This document shows positions 24,661 through 32,970 of a stretch of DNA of 64,000 bases, piece by piece (within the stretch, counting starts at the first letter, position 1; each line of letters opens with the position of its first letter). Below the pieces are notes generated by a model. That model did no database searches. It saw only the letters and a list, made by a program, of their open reading frames with translations, and had not been told where the DNA came from. This DNA comes from Streptomyces sp. CC208A (GTDB taxonomy: Bacteria > Actinomycetota > Actinomycetes > Streptomycetales > Streptomycetaceae). The stretch lies in the NCBI RefSeq assembly GCF_030010625.1, contig NZ_JASCXN010000031.1, forward strand, positions 37,847-101,846, read 5' to 3'. Made by a program: the position numbers and the translations under genes.

Positions 24661-26354
24661 CGTCGTCGGCCGGTGTCGGCCGAGCTGTCGCGGACCGGAC
24701 CGGTGATGGTCCGGTGACCTCGCGAACGGTCTTCGGGGTCGGGGAACAGCGCGAGCTGGTCACTTCGGCGCGGTCGAGTCTTGACGCCCGGTAGGGGCGT
24801 GCTCGCTGTCCTGGGTGGGCTCGCGGTCCCACGTGCCCTCGGGGTGGGTACGGCCTGGCCGGTAGCTCTCCGTCCCGCCATCCGCTGGTGGTGGGCGGTC
24901 ACACCTGGCCGACGCCGTACCCGGTGCCCGAGGGCGCGTCGTGCGATGGCCACCGAGGCGCCGTGGTGCCTGGTGACCGTGATCTGCTGGTTCTGCTGCT
25001 GGAGCGGGGTCTTCCAGTACCGCTCGCCCCAGACACTGGTGTACGCCGGGTCGACCGCGATCACCACGAGGCCGGCGTGGAACGCCATCGAGCGCAGGCG
25101 TTCGCGGAACTTCGCGGTGGGGATACCGGCCACGGTGCGGCGGAACGTCTTGCCACGCCCGCCGCGTCCCATGGTCTCCCGGCCGGTGGCACGGGCGTCG
25201 TCGAAGCCCAGGTTCTCGATCGCGATCCCCGCGCAATGATGCTCACGGGCGAGGGCGATCAGCCGGGTGATTGCTGCGCGCAGCCGTCCGTCCCGCCGGG
25301 ACGTGGGGCCGGTGAGGTCGAGGGGGACGGTGACGGGTTGGCCGGTGGGGTTGCCGTGCGGGTCGAGGACGCAGGCGGCGAGGTGGTCGGCGTTCAGGTC
25401 CACGCCCAGCATGCGTGCGCCGGAGGCCCGGAACTCGGCGGGGGTGGGCAGGGCGGCGGTCTCGGCGGCCCAAGAGGCGGCCAGGTACCAGCGGCCGCGC
25501 TGCGGGTCGTGGACGATGTCGTAGCGCACGGCCCGGTGCGCGGTGACCCGGTCCAGCCATTCCTCGCGCCGGTGCGGGAAACCGACCGCGCACGCGAGCC
25601 GGTACCGGCCGCGCGGGGCGTTCGACAGGTGCCGCAGCGGCTCGGGCAGCACGATCGTCACGCTGCCGTCACTCGGGTCCAGGCTGATGGTGTAGTTGCC
25701 GTGCGGGGCGCCAGACTCGCCGTCGGCGGTCAGGAACAGCCGCTGCGCGTCCCACAGGTCACGCCACTGTCGTTCGGTGAGCCGGGCCTTCTCCAGGTTG
25801 TGCCGGGATTTCGCCAGGCGTCGGCCACCGACCACGATGCCCGGCCGGCCGGACTCGATACGGGCCTCCACGTTGGTCAGGCGGGTCTTGAGCACGGCGA
25901 GGCGGCGCTGCTTGGCCCACCGCTCGGCCTGGTCCGCATAGCCCCGGGCCTTGCCCTCGCGCTGCCCGCACGGCACTGCGAGCCGCGCCTCGACGGCACG
26001 GACGGCCCGGCGCAGAGAGGTCCTCTCGTCGTACAGGCAGCGCAGGGAGAGCTGGTACTGGTCCTCCGACGCGCGGGTCATCGCCCCGGCCCACCGCGAC
26101 GACGACACGGCGGTGAGCTTCTTCTTCCGCTCCGCCCGCCGATTCTGCCCGGTCTTCACCCGCCCGATCCCGAGCCGCACCGCGAGATCCGTCCGCTGAA
26201 GGCGGCCCAGATGCTCACCGACCAGCCGGAGCACCTCCGCCTCACCCGGGGTGACACGCAGCCGGTCCCGGATACGGGCCCCACCGGGCGCGGCAACCGT
26301 GAACGGGGCCGCGATGGCTCGCAGTCCACGCCTCCTGCCGCGCTTGCGTGCCAC
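24648..26354 (-). CDS. TnpB-related protein (IS200/IS605 accessory type)
   Basis: 568 aa from GTG 26354. The RuvC-like core is evident: MLGVDLNADHLAACVLDPHG (first Asp), CAGIAIENLGFDDARATG (Glu) and VVIAVDPAYTSVWGERYW. The CxxC...CxxC zinc ribbon of standard TnpB is absent. Where the last RuvC Asp is expected, the sequence reads TRHHGASVAIARRA, with His or Gly. The Arg/Lys-rich N-terminal region has a coiled character. The last few codons and the TAG stop lie in the flanking host pseudogene. It may be an RNA-guided nuclease, an inactive relative or decaying; this cannot be settled from sequence alone. Confidence 0.75.
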   Translation of the reverse strand: MARKRGRRRGLRAIAAPFTVAAPGGARIRDRLRVTPGEAEVLRLVGEHLGRLQRTDLAVRLGIGRVKTGQNRRAERKKKLTAVSSSRWAGAMTRASEDQYQLSLRCLYDERTSLRRAVRAVEARLAVPCGQREGKARGYADQAERWAKQRRLAVLKTRLTNVEARIESGRPGIVVGGRRLAKSRHNLEKARLTERQWRDLWDAQRLFLTADGESGAPHGNYTISLDPSDGSVTIVLPEPLRHLSNAPRGRYRLACAVGFPHRREEWLDRVTAHRAVRYDIVHDPQRGRWYLAASWAAETAALPTPAEFRASGARMLGVDLNADHLAACVLDPHGNPTGQPVTVPLDLTGPTSRRDGRLRAAITRLIALAREHHCAGIAIENLGFDDARATGRETMGRGGRGKTFRRTVAGIPTAKFRERLRSMAFHAGLVVIAVDPAYTSVWGERYWKTPLQQQNQQITVTRHHGASVAIARRALGHRVRRRPGVTAHHQRMAGRRATGQAVPTPRARGTASPPRTASTPLPGVKTRPRRSDQLALFPDPEDRSRGHRTITGPVRDSSADTGRRRQER

Positions 26355-26512
26355 CGGCCACCCCACCCCCTGAACGCGTCGAACTCGGCTGCCACCACCG
26401 ATCATGCGTGCCCGGCAGCCCAGGATCCCGGGAACTGCCCTCGCTCACCCGATCGAGGGATACACCGCCCAACCACGACCGACAACCGAGCCAACGGTCG
26501 CCAACCCGCTGG
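24661..26512 (-). mobile_element. IS607/IS605-like element carrying only a TnpB-related gene
   Basis: About 1.85 kb separates two halves of the same broken gene. The left half ends at TGG (24658-24660) and the right half resumes after TGG (26510-26512), so the element sits between GG dinucleotides, which fits IS607-type insertion. No serine or tyrosine recombinase (TnpA) is present, so it would depend on a helper in trans. Boundaries are inferred from the host reading frame, not from terminal repeats. Confidence 0.6.
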
Positions 26513-26626
26513 GCGTACATCCAGGCGGGCGACATCGTGGCCGTGGTGTCGCAGGTCCGGGCGGGCGAGGCGCCCGCCGTCCCGTTCCAGCAGACGGTGA
26601 CCCTGCAGAACCAGCTGCTCGGCTGA
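26513..26626 (+). pseudogene. Decayed secreted-protein gene, 3' end
   Basis: Encodes AYIQAGDIVAVVSQVRAGEA then PAVPFQQTVTLQNQLLG and a stop at 26626. Its sense continues from YYLYRSW on the other side of the IS. This tail has no start codon or ribosome site of its own. Confidence 0.65.
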
Positions 26627-26743
26627 CCGGCCGTCCGCAAGCGTCGTCCACGGGAGACCCACCTCACCACGTGGGCCGGGCCCCCGCCCACTAAACTGGG
26701 GCCCGGCCCGTTATGCCTTCACCGCTCAGCCGAGGAGCACCCT

Positions 26744-26842
26744 GTGATCATTTTCTTCGAGACCCTGCTGGTCCTGGTCGCCGTCGGCGTGCTCGCCTTC
26801 GCCGGTCTGACCGTGAAGAAGCTGTACCAGGGCCAGCGCTGA
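26744..26842 (+). CDS. 32-aa single-helix membrane peptide
   Basis: GTG start with GAGGAG ten bases upstream. The peptide is MIIFFETLLVLVAVGVLAFA then GLTVKKLYQGQR: one transmembrane helix and a short basic tail. It lies 55 bases before the heme-binding protein gene. Small proteins of this form are conserved at this place in streptomycetes to my recollection; function unknown. Confidence 0.65.
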   Translation: MIIFFETLLVLVAVGVLAFAGLTVKKLYQGQR

Positions 26843-26897
26843 CCTCCCGGTCGGCCCTCCTCCACCTCCCCCACTTCACAGATCGTCTGAGTCGCAC

Positions 26898-27470
26898 ATG
26901 ATCCAGATCCCGTCCGACCTCAACCCGGACCTCGTCCCCCTCGCGTTCCTCCTCGGGACCTGGGAGGGCGCCGGCGTGTCCGACTTCCCGGGCGCCGAGA
27001 AGTGCAACTTCGGCCAGTCCGTGACCTTCAGCCACGACGGCCGGGACTTCCTCGAGTACCGCTCGCACTCCTGGGTCCTCGACCAGGAGGGCAACAAGCT
27101 CCGTCCGCTGGAGAGCGAGAGCGGCTACTGGCGGATCGACAAGGACCGCAAGGTCGAGGTCGTCATGGTCCGCGACGACGGCGTGGTCGAGGTCTGGTAC
27201 GGCGAGCTCGCCGACCAGAAGCCGCAGATCGACCTGGCGACCGACGCCGTCGCCCGCACCGCCGCCTCCGGCCCGTACAGCGGCGGCAAGCGGCTCTACG
27301 GCTACGTGAAGAGCGACCTGATGTGGGTCGGCGAGAAGGCGACCCCCGAGGTCCCGCTCCGCCCCTACATGTCGGCGCACCTGAAGAAGGTCGTCACCCC
27401 GGAGGAGGTCGCCGAGATGGCGCGCAACCTCCCCGACATGCCCGACGACGGCATCGCCTTCTTCAAGTAG
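26898..27470 (+). CDS. Nitrobindin-like heme-binding beta-barrel protein (FABP family)
   Basis: 190 aa. The GTWEGAG motif (LLGTWEGAGVSDFPG) opens a ten-stranded nitrobindin barrel; FLEYRSHSWVLDQEGN and ESESGYWRI follow, as in the THAP4-type heme domain. The likely proximal His is in YMSAHLKKVV near residue 159. Actinobacterial nitrobindins bind ferric heme and isomerise peroxynitrite (family knowledge). It is immediately upstream of nur, a conserved arrangement. Confidence 0.88.
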   Translation: MIQIPSDLNPDLVPLAFLLGTWEGAGVSDFPGAEKCNFGQSVTFSHDGRDFLEYRSHSWVLDQEGNKLRPLESESGYWRIDKDRKVEVVMVRDDGVVEVWYGELADQKPQIDLATDAVARTAASGPYSGGKRLYGYVKSDLMWVGEKATPEVPLRPYMSAHLKKVVTPEEVAEMARNLPDMPDDGIAFFK

Positions 27471-27484
27471 GACCCCCGGTGGCC

Positions 27485-27515
27485 CACCACGCCCTCATAC
27501 ACTGAGGGCGTGGTG
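27485..27515. promoter_or_regulatory. 13-bp perfect inverted repeat spanning the nur start codon
   Basis: Arms 27485-27497 (CACCACGCCCTCA) and 27503-27515 with a five-base loop. The GTG start of nur (27510) lies in the right arm, and the TACACT -10-like hexamer (27498-27503) forms the loop. It could be an operator, a terminator for the upstream gene, or a fold over the initiation site. Confidence 0.6.
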
Positions 27516-27947
27516 AGCACCGACTGGAAGAGCGACCTGCGGCGGCGTGGCTACCGGCTGACGCCGCAGCGCCAGCTTGTCCTGGAGGCGGTGGACGTGC
27601 TGGAGCACGCCACGCCCGACGACATCCTCGGCGAGGTCCGGAAGACCGCCTCCGGGGTGAACATCTCCACCGTGTACCGGACCCTGGAGCTCCTGGAGGA
27701 GCTCGGGCTCGTCAGTCACGCGCATCTGGGGCACGGGGCGCCGACCTATCACCTCGCCGACCGGCACCACCATCTCCACCTGGTGTGCCGGGACTGTTCG
27801 GAGGTCATCGAGGCGGACGTGGAGGTGGCCGCCGAGTTCACCGGGAAGCTCCGGGAGACCTTCGGCTTCGAGACGGACATGAAGCACTTCGCGATCTTCG
27901 GCCGGTGCGCCGACTGCTCCCGCAAGGCCGCCGCGGCGGAGTCGTAG
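27510..27947 (+). CDS. nur: Nickel-responsive Fur-family repressor Nur
   Basis: 145 aa. Nur represses sodF and nickel uptake genes when nickel is plentiful, and controls the Ni/Fe superoxide dismutase switch in Streptomyces (known). MVSTDWKSDLRRRGYRLTPQ is the Nur start. The DNA-binding part has NISTVYRTLELLEELGLVSH. Metal-site residues are visible in HAHLGHGAPTYH, ADRHHHLHLVC and the C-terminal CRDC and CADC pairs; the latter may hold structural zinc, although Nur's second site differs. TACACT lies six bases before the start. Confidence 0.93.
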   Translation: MVSTDWKSDLRRRGYRLTPQRQLVLEAVDVLEHATPDDILGEVRKTASGVNISTVYRTLELLEELGLVSHAHLGHGAPTYHLADRHHHLHLVCRDCSEVIEADVEVAAEFTGKLRETFGFETDMKHFAIFGRCADCSRKAAAAES

Positions 27948-27968
27948 GCGAGTCGTAGGCTCTAGAGC

Positions 27969-28934
27969 ATGAAGAGCCCTCTGCTGTCCCTGCCCGGCGC
28001 CGTTCCCGCCGAAGGCCGTGACGAAGGCGTCGCCGCCCACTACGGCGACCTGTTCCGCGAGCAGCGCGCCCTCGCCGACGGCACCGGATTCGTCGACCTC
28101 TCGCACCGCGGTGTCGTCACCGTCACCGGCGAGGACCGGCTGAGCTGGTTGCACCTGCTGCTCACCCAGCACGTCAGCGAGCTTCCGGCCGGTCAGGCCA
28201 CCGAGGCGCTGATCCTCTCCGCCAACGGGCACATCGAGCACGCCCTCTCGCTCGTCGACGACGGCGAGACGGTGTGGGCGCACGTCGAGCCGGGGACGCA
28301 GGGCGAGCTGCTCGCGTACCTGGAGTCGATGAAGTTCTTCTACCGGGTCGAGGTCGCCGACCGGACCGACGCCTTCGCCGTCGTCCACCTGCCGGCCGGG
28401 TCGACCGCAGGGACGCCCGAGGGCGTGGTCGTACGGGAGACCGCGTACGGGCGTGATCTCTTTCTGCCCCGCGCCGACCTGGAGTCCTTCGCGGCCGCGC
28501 ACGGCCCGGCCGCCGGCGTCCTCGCGTACGAGGCGCTGCGGGTCGAGGCGCACCGGCCGCGGCTCGGCTTCGAGACCGACCACCGCACGATCCCGCACGA
28601 GATCGGGCTCATCGGCACCGCCGTGCACCTGCAGAAGGGCTGCTACCGGGGGCAGGAGACGGTCGCCCGGGTGCAGAACCTGGGCAAGCCGCCGCGCCGC
28701 CTGGTCTTCCTGCACCTGGACGGCAGCGAGGTCACCCTGCCGGGGCACGGCACTCCGGTGCGGCTCGCCGCGGACGGGGCCGAGGGGCGCCAGCTGGGGT
28801 TCGTGACGAGCGCGGCCCGCCATCACGAGCTGGGGCCGATCGCCCTCGCCCTGGTGAAGCGGAACGTGCCGGTCGACGCGCCGCTGGTGGCGGGGACGAC
28901 GGCCGCCGCGCAGGAGACCGTCGTCGAGCCGTAG
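27969..28934 (+). CDS. ygfZ: YgfZ/GcvT-like folate-binding protein
   Basis: 321 aa. YgfZ proteins support repair or assembly of Fe-S enzymes with tetrahydrofolate (known in E. coli). The signature KGCYRGQETVARV (about residue 225) carries the essential Cys. Other GcvT-like motifs are DLSHRGVVTVTGEDRLSWLH and LGFETDHRTIPHE. TAGGCT seven bases upstream of the ATG suggests a leaderless message. It is convergent with dtd; the two stops are separated only by a 14-base tandem repeat tract. Confidence 0.92.
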   Translation: MKSPLLSLPGAVPAEGRDEGVAAHYGDLFREQRALADGTGFVDLSHRGVVTVTGEDRLSWLHLLLTQHVSELPAGQATEALILSANGHIEHALSLVDDGETVWAHVEPGTQGELLAYLESMKFFYRVEVADRTDAFAVVHLPAGSTAGTPEGVVVRETAYGRDLFLPRADLESFAAAHGPAAGVLAYEALRVEAHRPRLGFETDHRTIPHEIGLIGTAVHLQKGCYRGQETVARVQNLGKPPRRLVFLHLDGSEVTLPGHGTPVRLAADGAEGRQLGFVTSAARHHELGPIALALVKRNVPVDAPLVAGTTAAAQETVVEP

Positions 28935-29017
28935 GCGTCGGACGTCTGACATCTGACGTCTGGCGTCTGACGTCTGGCGTCTGAGGTCCGGCGTCTGAGG
29001 TCCGGCGTCGGACGTCA
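28934..29017. repeat. 14-bp tandem repeat, six units
   Basis: Six consecutive 14-base units of the type GGCGTCTGAGGTCC (28934, 28948, 28962, 28976, 28990, 29004). Two central units are identical and the others differ by up to four bases. The tract fills the whole gap between the stops of ygfZ and dtd. Confidence 0.85.
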
Positions 29018-29440
29018 GACTTCGACGAGCACCGTGAACGGGCCGTGGTTCGTGAGGCTGACGCGCATGTCGGCCCCGAAGCGGCCCGTCTCCACATGGG
29101 CGCCGAGCTTCCGCAGCTGGGCGACGACCTCGTCGACGAGGGGTTCGGCGACGGGGCCCGGGGCGGCGGCGTTCCAGGTGGGGCGGCGGCCCTTGCGGGC
29201 GTCGCCGTAGAGCGTGAACTGGGAGATCACCAGGAGCGGGGCGTCCACGTCCGAGCAGGACTTCTCGTCCTCCAGGACCCGGACGGACCAGAGCTTTCTG
29301 GCCAACTGGGCCGCCTTCTCCGGGGTGTCGTCGTGGGTGACGCCCACCAGGACGCACAGCCCCTCCCCGGTGATCTCGCCGACCGTCTCCCCTGCGACGA
29401 CGACCTTCGCGCCGTCCACCCTCTGCACCACAGCTCGCAT
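29015..29440 (-). CDS. dtd: D-aminoacyl-tRNA deacylase
   Basis: 141 aa. Dtd hydrolyses D-amino acids from mischarged tRNA. Family motifs: MRAVVQRVDGAKVVVAGE, SQFTLYGDARKGRRPTWNAA and the Gly-cisPro loop NHGPFTVLVEV. The last motif is usually NDGPVT-like; a His replaces Asp here, outside the GP core. TAGGTT seven bases upstream supports this ATG and a leaderless mRNA. It is divergent from rsiG. Confidence 0.93.
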   Translation of the reverse strand: MRAVVQRVDGAKVVVAGETVGEITGEGLCVLVGVTHDDTPEKAAQLARKLWSVRVLEDEKSCSDVDAPLLVISQFTLYGDARKGRRPTWNAAAPGPVAEPLVDEVVAQLRKLGAHVETGRFGADMRVSLTNHGPFTVLVEV

Positions 29441-29568
29441 GCGCCCCAACCTACCGATCGGGGATTTCTGGGGGCCGAACGGGTGCAGAGCGCCTGCACG
29501 CGCGCGTGTGGGAGTGGCACCATGCCTGGAGGCGGTGCGGCTCCGCACCGGTCGAGGGGACGATTCTC

Positions 29569-30171
29569 ATGAGTGCATCCAGCACCGGGCCGACGCCGTC
29601 CGGTCCCGTACCGCTGATCCGCTCCGCCGGCACGGTGCCCGGCGGGCCGGCCGTCCGGCCGCCCGTGCAGCGGACCGCCGAGCCCGAAGGGTCCGGCCAC
29701 GAGCTCGGCGGGCTGCGGCTTGCCGAACTGCGGGCCTTGCGCCGGGACGCGCAGAGCGACGAGGCCGATCTCAGCTATGTGCGGCGGATGCTCCAGGGCC
29801 GGATCGACATCCTGCGGGCCGAGCTGGCCCGCCGTGCCGACCCGGAGGCGCCGGTGCTCGACCGGCTCTCCGAGATCCTCGCCGACGTGCCGTCCCGGCA
29901 CCGCTCCTCGGCCCGGCACGTGACGCTGTCGACGCCGCGCGCGGAGGAGTACCGGCGGCTGGCGTCCGAGATGCTGTCGGAGGTCGAGCTGTCGGACCTG
30001 ACGGCCCGCACGGACGAGGAGCTGCACACCGCGATGGGACGGCTTGCCGGGTACGAGCAGCAGATCTCGCGCCGCCGGCAGGCGCTCCAGCGGACCGCCG
30101 ACGACTGCGGCGCGGAGATCGCGCGCCGGTACCGGGAGGGCGAGGCGCAGGTCGACGACCTGCTGGCCTGA
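29569..30171 (+). CDS. rsiG: c-di-GMP-dependent anti-sigma factor RsiG
   Basis: 200 aa. RsiG binds cyclic di-GMP and holds the sporulation sigma factor WhiG inactive (known in Streptomyces). A ~40-residue Pro-rich leader precedes two long helices. The published c-di-GMP motif E-x3-S-x2-R-x3-Q-x3-D occurs twice exactly: EADLSYVRRMLQGRID in helix 1 and EQQISRRRQALQRTAD in helix 2. GAGGGG lies ahead of the ATG. Position downstream of ygfZ/dtd agrees with other streptomycetes. Confidence 0.93.
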   Translation: MSASSTGPTPSGPVPLIRSAGTVPGGPAVRPPVQRTAEPEGSGHELGGLRLAELRALRRDAQSDEADLSYVRRMLQGRIDILRAELARRADPEAPVLDRLSEILADVPSRHRSSARHVTLSTPRAEEYRRLASEMLSEVELSDLTARTDEELHTAMGRLAGYEQQISRRRQALQRTADDCGAEIARRYREGEAQVDDLLA

Positions 30172-30236
30172 CCGGGTCCGCCGGGCCCGGGAAAAATGCC
30201 GCGCCGGGAGGGGCGGGCCGTGCGTAGGGTCGGAGG

Positions 30237-31481
30237 ATGTCTGTCGAACTGCGTGCGGTGACCGAGTCCGAGTTCCCCGACTGGCTGCGGGCGCTGCGGA
30301 CGGGCTTCCTGAACGAGCCCGTCGTGCCCGACGCCCTGGTGGCCGACCGGCTGCCCCACGTCGACCTCGGCCGCACCCTCGCCGCCGTGGACGGCGGCCG
30401 GGTCGTCGCCACCTTCCGCTCCTTCCGGCAGGAGGTGAGCGCGGTCGGCGGCGGCGGTCTCACCGCCGACGCGATCACCCAGGTGACGGTGGCGCCGACG
30501 CACCGGCGGCGCGGGCTGCTGAGCCGGCTGATGTCCATGGACCTGGCCGCCGCCAGGGAGCGGGGCGACGCGATCGCGACCCTGATCGCCGCCGAGTACC
30601 CGATCTACGGCCGGTACGGCTTCGGTCCCGCGAGCTCGTCCACCGAGTGGAGGGTGGACCTGCGCCGGGCCGGGCTCGACCCGCGCCGCACCGGCCGCCC
30701 CGAGGACGGCGGCCGCGTCGACCTCTCCGACAAGGCGGAGGTCCTCCGCATCGGCCCTGGGCTGCACCGGCGGCTCGCGGGCCTCCGGGCCGGCGTCACC
30801 GACCGCTCCGCCCGCGACTGGAGCGTGGGCACCGGCGGCGGCCAGCGCCTGGAGCCGTGGACGGAGCCGTACTACGCGGTCTACCGCTCGGCGTCGGGCG
30901 AGCCCGAGGGGTACGTGGCGTACCGCTGCGACGACAAGTGGGGCGACGCCAAGCAGCCGGAGTGCACGCTGAGCGTGCGGGACCTGATCGCGGTGACGCC
31001 GGCCGCCGAGCACGCCCTGTGGCGGTTCGTCTGCTCGGTCGACTGGGTGACGTTCGTGCGCACCGGCTACCGGGCGCCGGACGATCCGCTGCCGCTGCTG
31101 CTGCCGGACCCGCGCGCCGCGACGACGGTCTCCCACACGGACATGATGTGGCTGCGGATCCTCGACGTGGCGCGGGTCCTGGAGGAGCGGACGTACCCGG
31201 TGACGGACGGTCTGGTCCTCGACGTACGGGACGGGGACGGGTACGCGGCCGGGCGCCACCGCCTCGACGCCTCCCCGAAGGGCGCCTCGTGCGTCCCGAC
31301 GACCGCCTCGGCGGACCTGGTCCTCGACGTGGCCGACCTGTCCCGGCTGGTGCTCGGCGACGAGTCGGCGGTACGGCTCGCGCTGCTGGGCCGGATCGAG
31401 GAGGCGGTGCCGGGCGCCGCGGCCCGGGCGGACCTCCTCTTCCGGACGCCGCTGCGTCCGTTCTCCCCGGACGTCTTCTAG
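30237..31481 (+). CDS. Eis-type GNAT acetyltransferase
   Basis: 414 aa with the three-part Eis architecture. The N-terminal GNAT domain carries the acetyl-CoA loop TVAPTHRRRGLLSRLM; a second, degenerate GNAT domain follows; an SCP2-like C-terminal domain ends in SPDVF. The terminal Phe carboxylate acts as general base in Eis enzymes, and it is conserved here. Eis proteins acetylate amines, including aminoglycosides at several positions; the natural substrate is unknown. TAGGGT six bases before the ATG suggests a leaderless transcript. Confidence 0.9.
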   Translation: MSVELRAVTESEFPDWLRALRTGFLNEPVVPDALVADRLPHVDLGRTLAAVDGGRVVATFRSFRQEVSAVGGGGLTADAITQVTVAPTHRRRGLLSRLMSMDLAAARERGDAIATLIAAEYPIYGRYGFGPASSSTEWRVDLRRAGLDPRRTGRPEDGGRVDLSDKAEVLRIGPGLHRRLAGLRAGVTDRSARDWSVGTGGGQRLEPWTEPYYAVYRSASGEPEGYVAYRCDDKWGDAKQPECTLSVRDLIAVTPAAEHALWRFVCSVDWVTFVRTGYRAPDDPLPLLLPDPRAATTVSHTDMMWLRILDVARVLEERTYPVTDGLVLDVRDGDGYAAGRHRLDASPKGASCVPTTASADLVLDVADLSRLVLGDESAVRLALLGRIEEAVPGAAARADLLFRTPLRPFSPDVF

Positions 31482-31491
31482 CCGGGAGCCG

Positions 31492-32931
31492 TCAGGCGGC
31501 GACGGTCGTCCGGGCCTGCTCGGAGGCCGCCGGGGCCTTCTGGGCCGCCGTACGGAGGACGGTCGCCGCGACCGCGAGGGCGGTGAGCAGCAGTCCCGTG
31601 CCGACCGCGAAGGCGAGCCGGTAGCCGCCGGTCAGGGCCTCCGCCGTGGTCCGGCCCGCCGCGCCGAGCGTCTCGGTGCGGGCGGCGGCCAGGGTGGAGA
31701 GGACCGCCACGCCGAGCGCCATGCCGATCTGCTGCGTGGTGTTGAAGAGCCCCGAGGCCAGGCCCGCGTCGGCCTCGTCGGCGCCCGACATGCCGAGCGC
31801 GGTGAGGGCCGGAAGCGCCAGGCCGAAGCCGGCGGCGAGCAGCATCACCGGGAGCAGGTCGGTGGTGTACGAGGCGTGCACCGGCACGCGGGTCAGCAGG
31901 CCGAGCACGCCGACGAGCAGCCCGAGCCCGGTGAGCAGCACCGCGCGCTCCCCGAAGCGGGCGACGAGCCGGGCCGAGACGCCGAGTGAGACGGCGCCGA
32001 TGACGAGTGCGGCGGGCAGCATGGCGAGGCCGGTGGCGGTGGCGCCGTACCCCTGGACCTTCTGGAGGTAGAGGGCGACGAGGACCTGGAAGGAGAAGAG
32101 GGCGGCGACCATGAGGAGCTGGACGAGGTTGGCGCCCGCGACCGCGCGGGACCGGAGGATCCGCAGCGGCATCAGGGGCGTCGCGGCCCTCTGCTGGCGG
32201 ACCAGGAAGCCGGTGAGCAGCGCGAGGGAGAGGGAGCCGAGGCCCAGGGTGTGCGCGGAGGCCGCGCCGTGCTCCTCGATGCGTACGACCGCGTAGATGC
32301 CGGTCGTCAGGCCCGCGGTGACCAGGAGCGCACCGAGGGCGTCGGCGCCGGCGCGGAGGCCGAGGCCCCGGTCGGCGGGGAGGGCGCGGACGGCGAGGAC
32401 GATCGCGGCGGCGCCGACGGGCAGGTTGATGAAGAAGATCCAGTTCCAGGAGAGGGCGTCGGTGAGGAGCCCGCCGAGGACCTGGCCGAGGGAGGCGCCG
32501 ACGGCGCCGGTGAAGCTGAACACGGCGATGGCGCGGGCGCGTTCGCGGGGTTCGGTGAAGAGCGTGACGAGGATGCCGAGGCTGACGGCGGAGGACATCG
32601 CGCCCCCGGCGCCCTGGAGGAAGCGGGCGGCGATCAGGACGCCGGGGGAGGCGGCGACGCCGGCGAGGAGCGAGGCGGCGGTGAAGACGCCGGTCCCGGC
32701 CAGGAACATCCGCTTCCGTCCGATCAGGTCGCCGAGCCGTCCGGCGAGCAGGAGGAGCGCGCCGAAGGCGATGAGGTAGGCGTTGACGACCCAGCTCAGG
32801 CCGGCCGGGGTGAAGCCGAGGTCGGCCTGGACGGCCGGCATGGCGACGGTGACGATGCTGCCGTCGAGGACGGTCATGAGCATGGCGCTGGCGAGCACGG
32901 CGAGCGCGAGGGAACGGGGTTGGGCACGCAT
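31492..32931 (-). CDS. MFS drug exporter, DHA2 (EmrB/QacA) family
   Basis: 479 aa, about 14 transmembrane helices. DHA2 hallmarks are LDGSIVTVAMPAVQADLG (motif D1), WVVNAYLIAFGALLLLAGRL with LGDLIGRKR (motif A) and GAVGASLGQVLGGLL (motif C-like). It exports hydrophobic compounds using the proton gradient (family). AGGAGAGATCCC precedes the ATG. A MarR gene lies 101 bases upstream on the same strand with a palindrome between, so drug-inducible expression is likely. Confidence 0.92.
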   Translation of the reverse strand: MRAQPRSLALAVLASAMLMTVLDGSIVTVAMPAVQADLGFTPAGLSWVVNAYLIAFGALLLLAGRLGDLIGRKRMFLAGTGVFTAASLLAGVAASPGVLIAARFLQGAGGAMSSAVSLGILVTLFTEPRERARAIAVFSFTGAVGASLGQVLGGLLTDALSWNWIFFINLPVGAAAIVLAVRALPADRGLGLRAGADALGALLVTAGLTTGIYAVVRIEEHGAASAHTLGLGSLSLALLTGFLVRQQRAATPLMPLRILRSRAVAGANLVQLLMVAALFSFQVLVALYLQKVQGYGATATGLAMLPAALVIGAVSLGVSARLVARFGERAVLLTGLGLLVGVLGLLTRVPVHASYTTDLLPVMLLAAGFGLALPALTALGMSGADEADAGLASGLFNTTQQIGMALGVAVLSTLAAARTETLGAAGRTTAEALTGGYRLAFAVGTGLLLTALAVAATVLRTAAQKAPAASEQARTTVAA

Positions 32932-32970
32932 GGGATCTCTCCTGTCCGTGGAGGCGACAGGAGAGACGCT

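Noticed and set aside
24097..24717. Intact plus-strand gene of 206 codons ending at the IS
   Set aside because: Conserved-looking peptide moves between three frames and contains a stop, so it is treated as a pseudogene.
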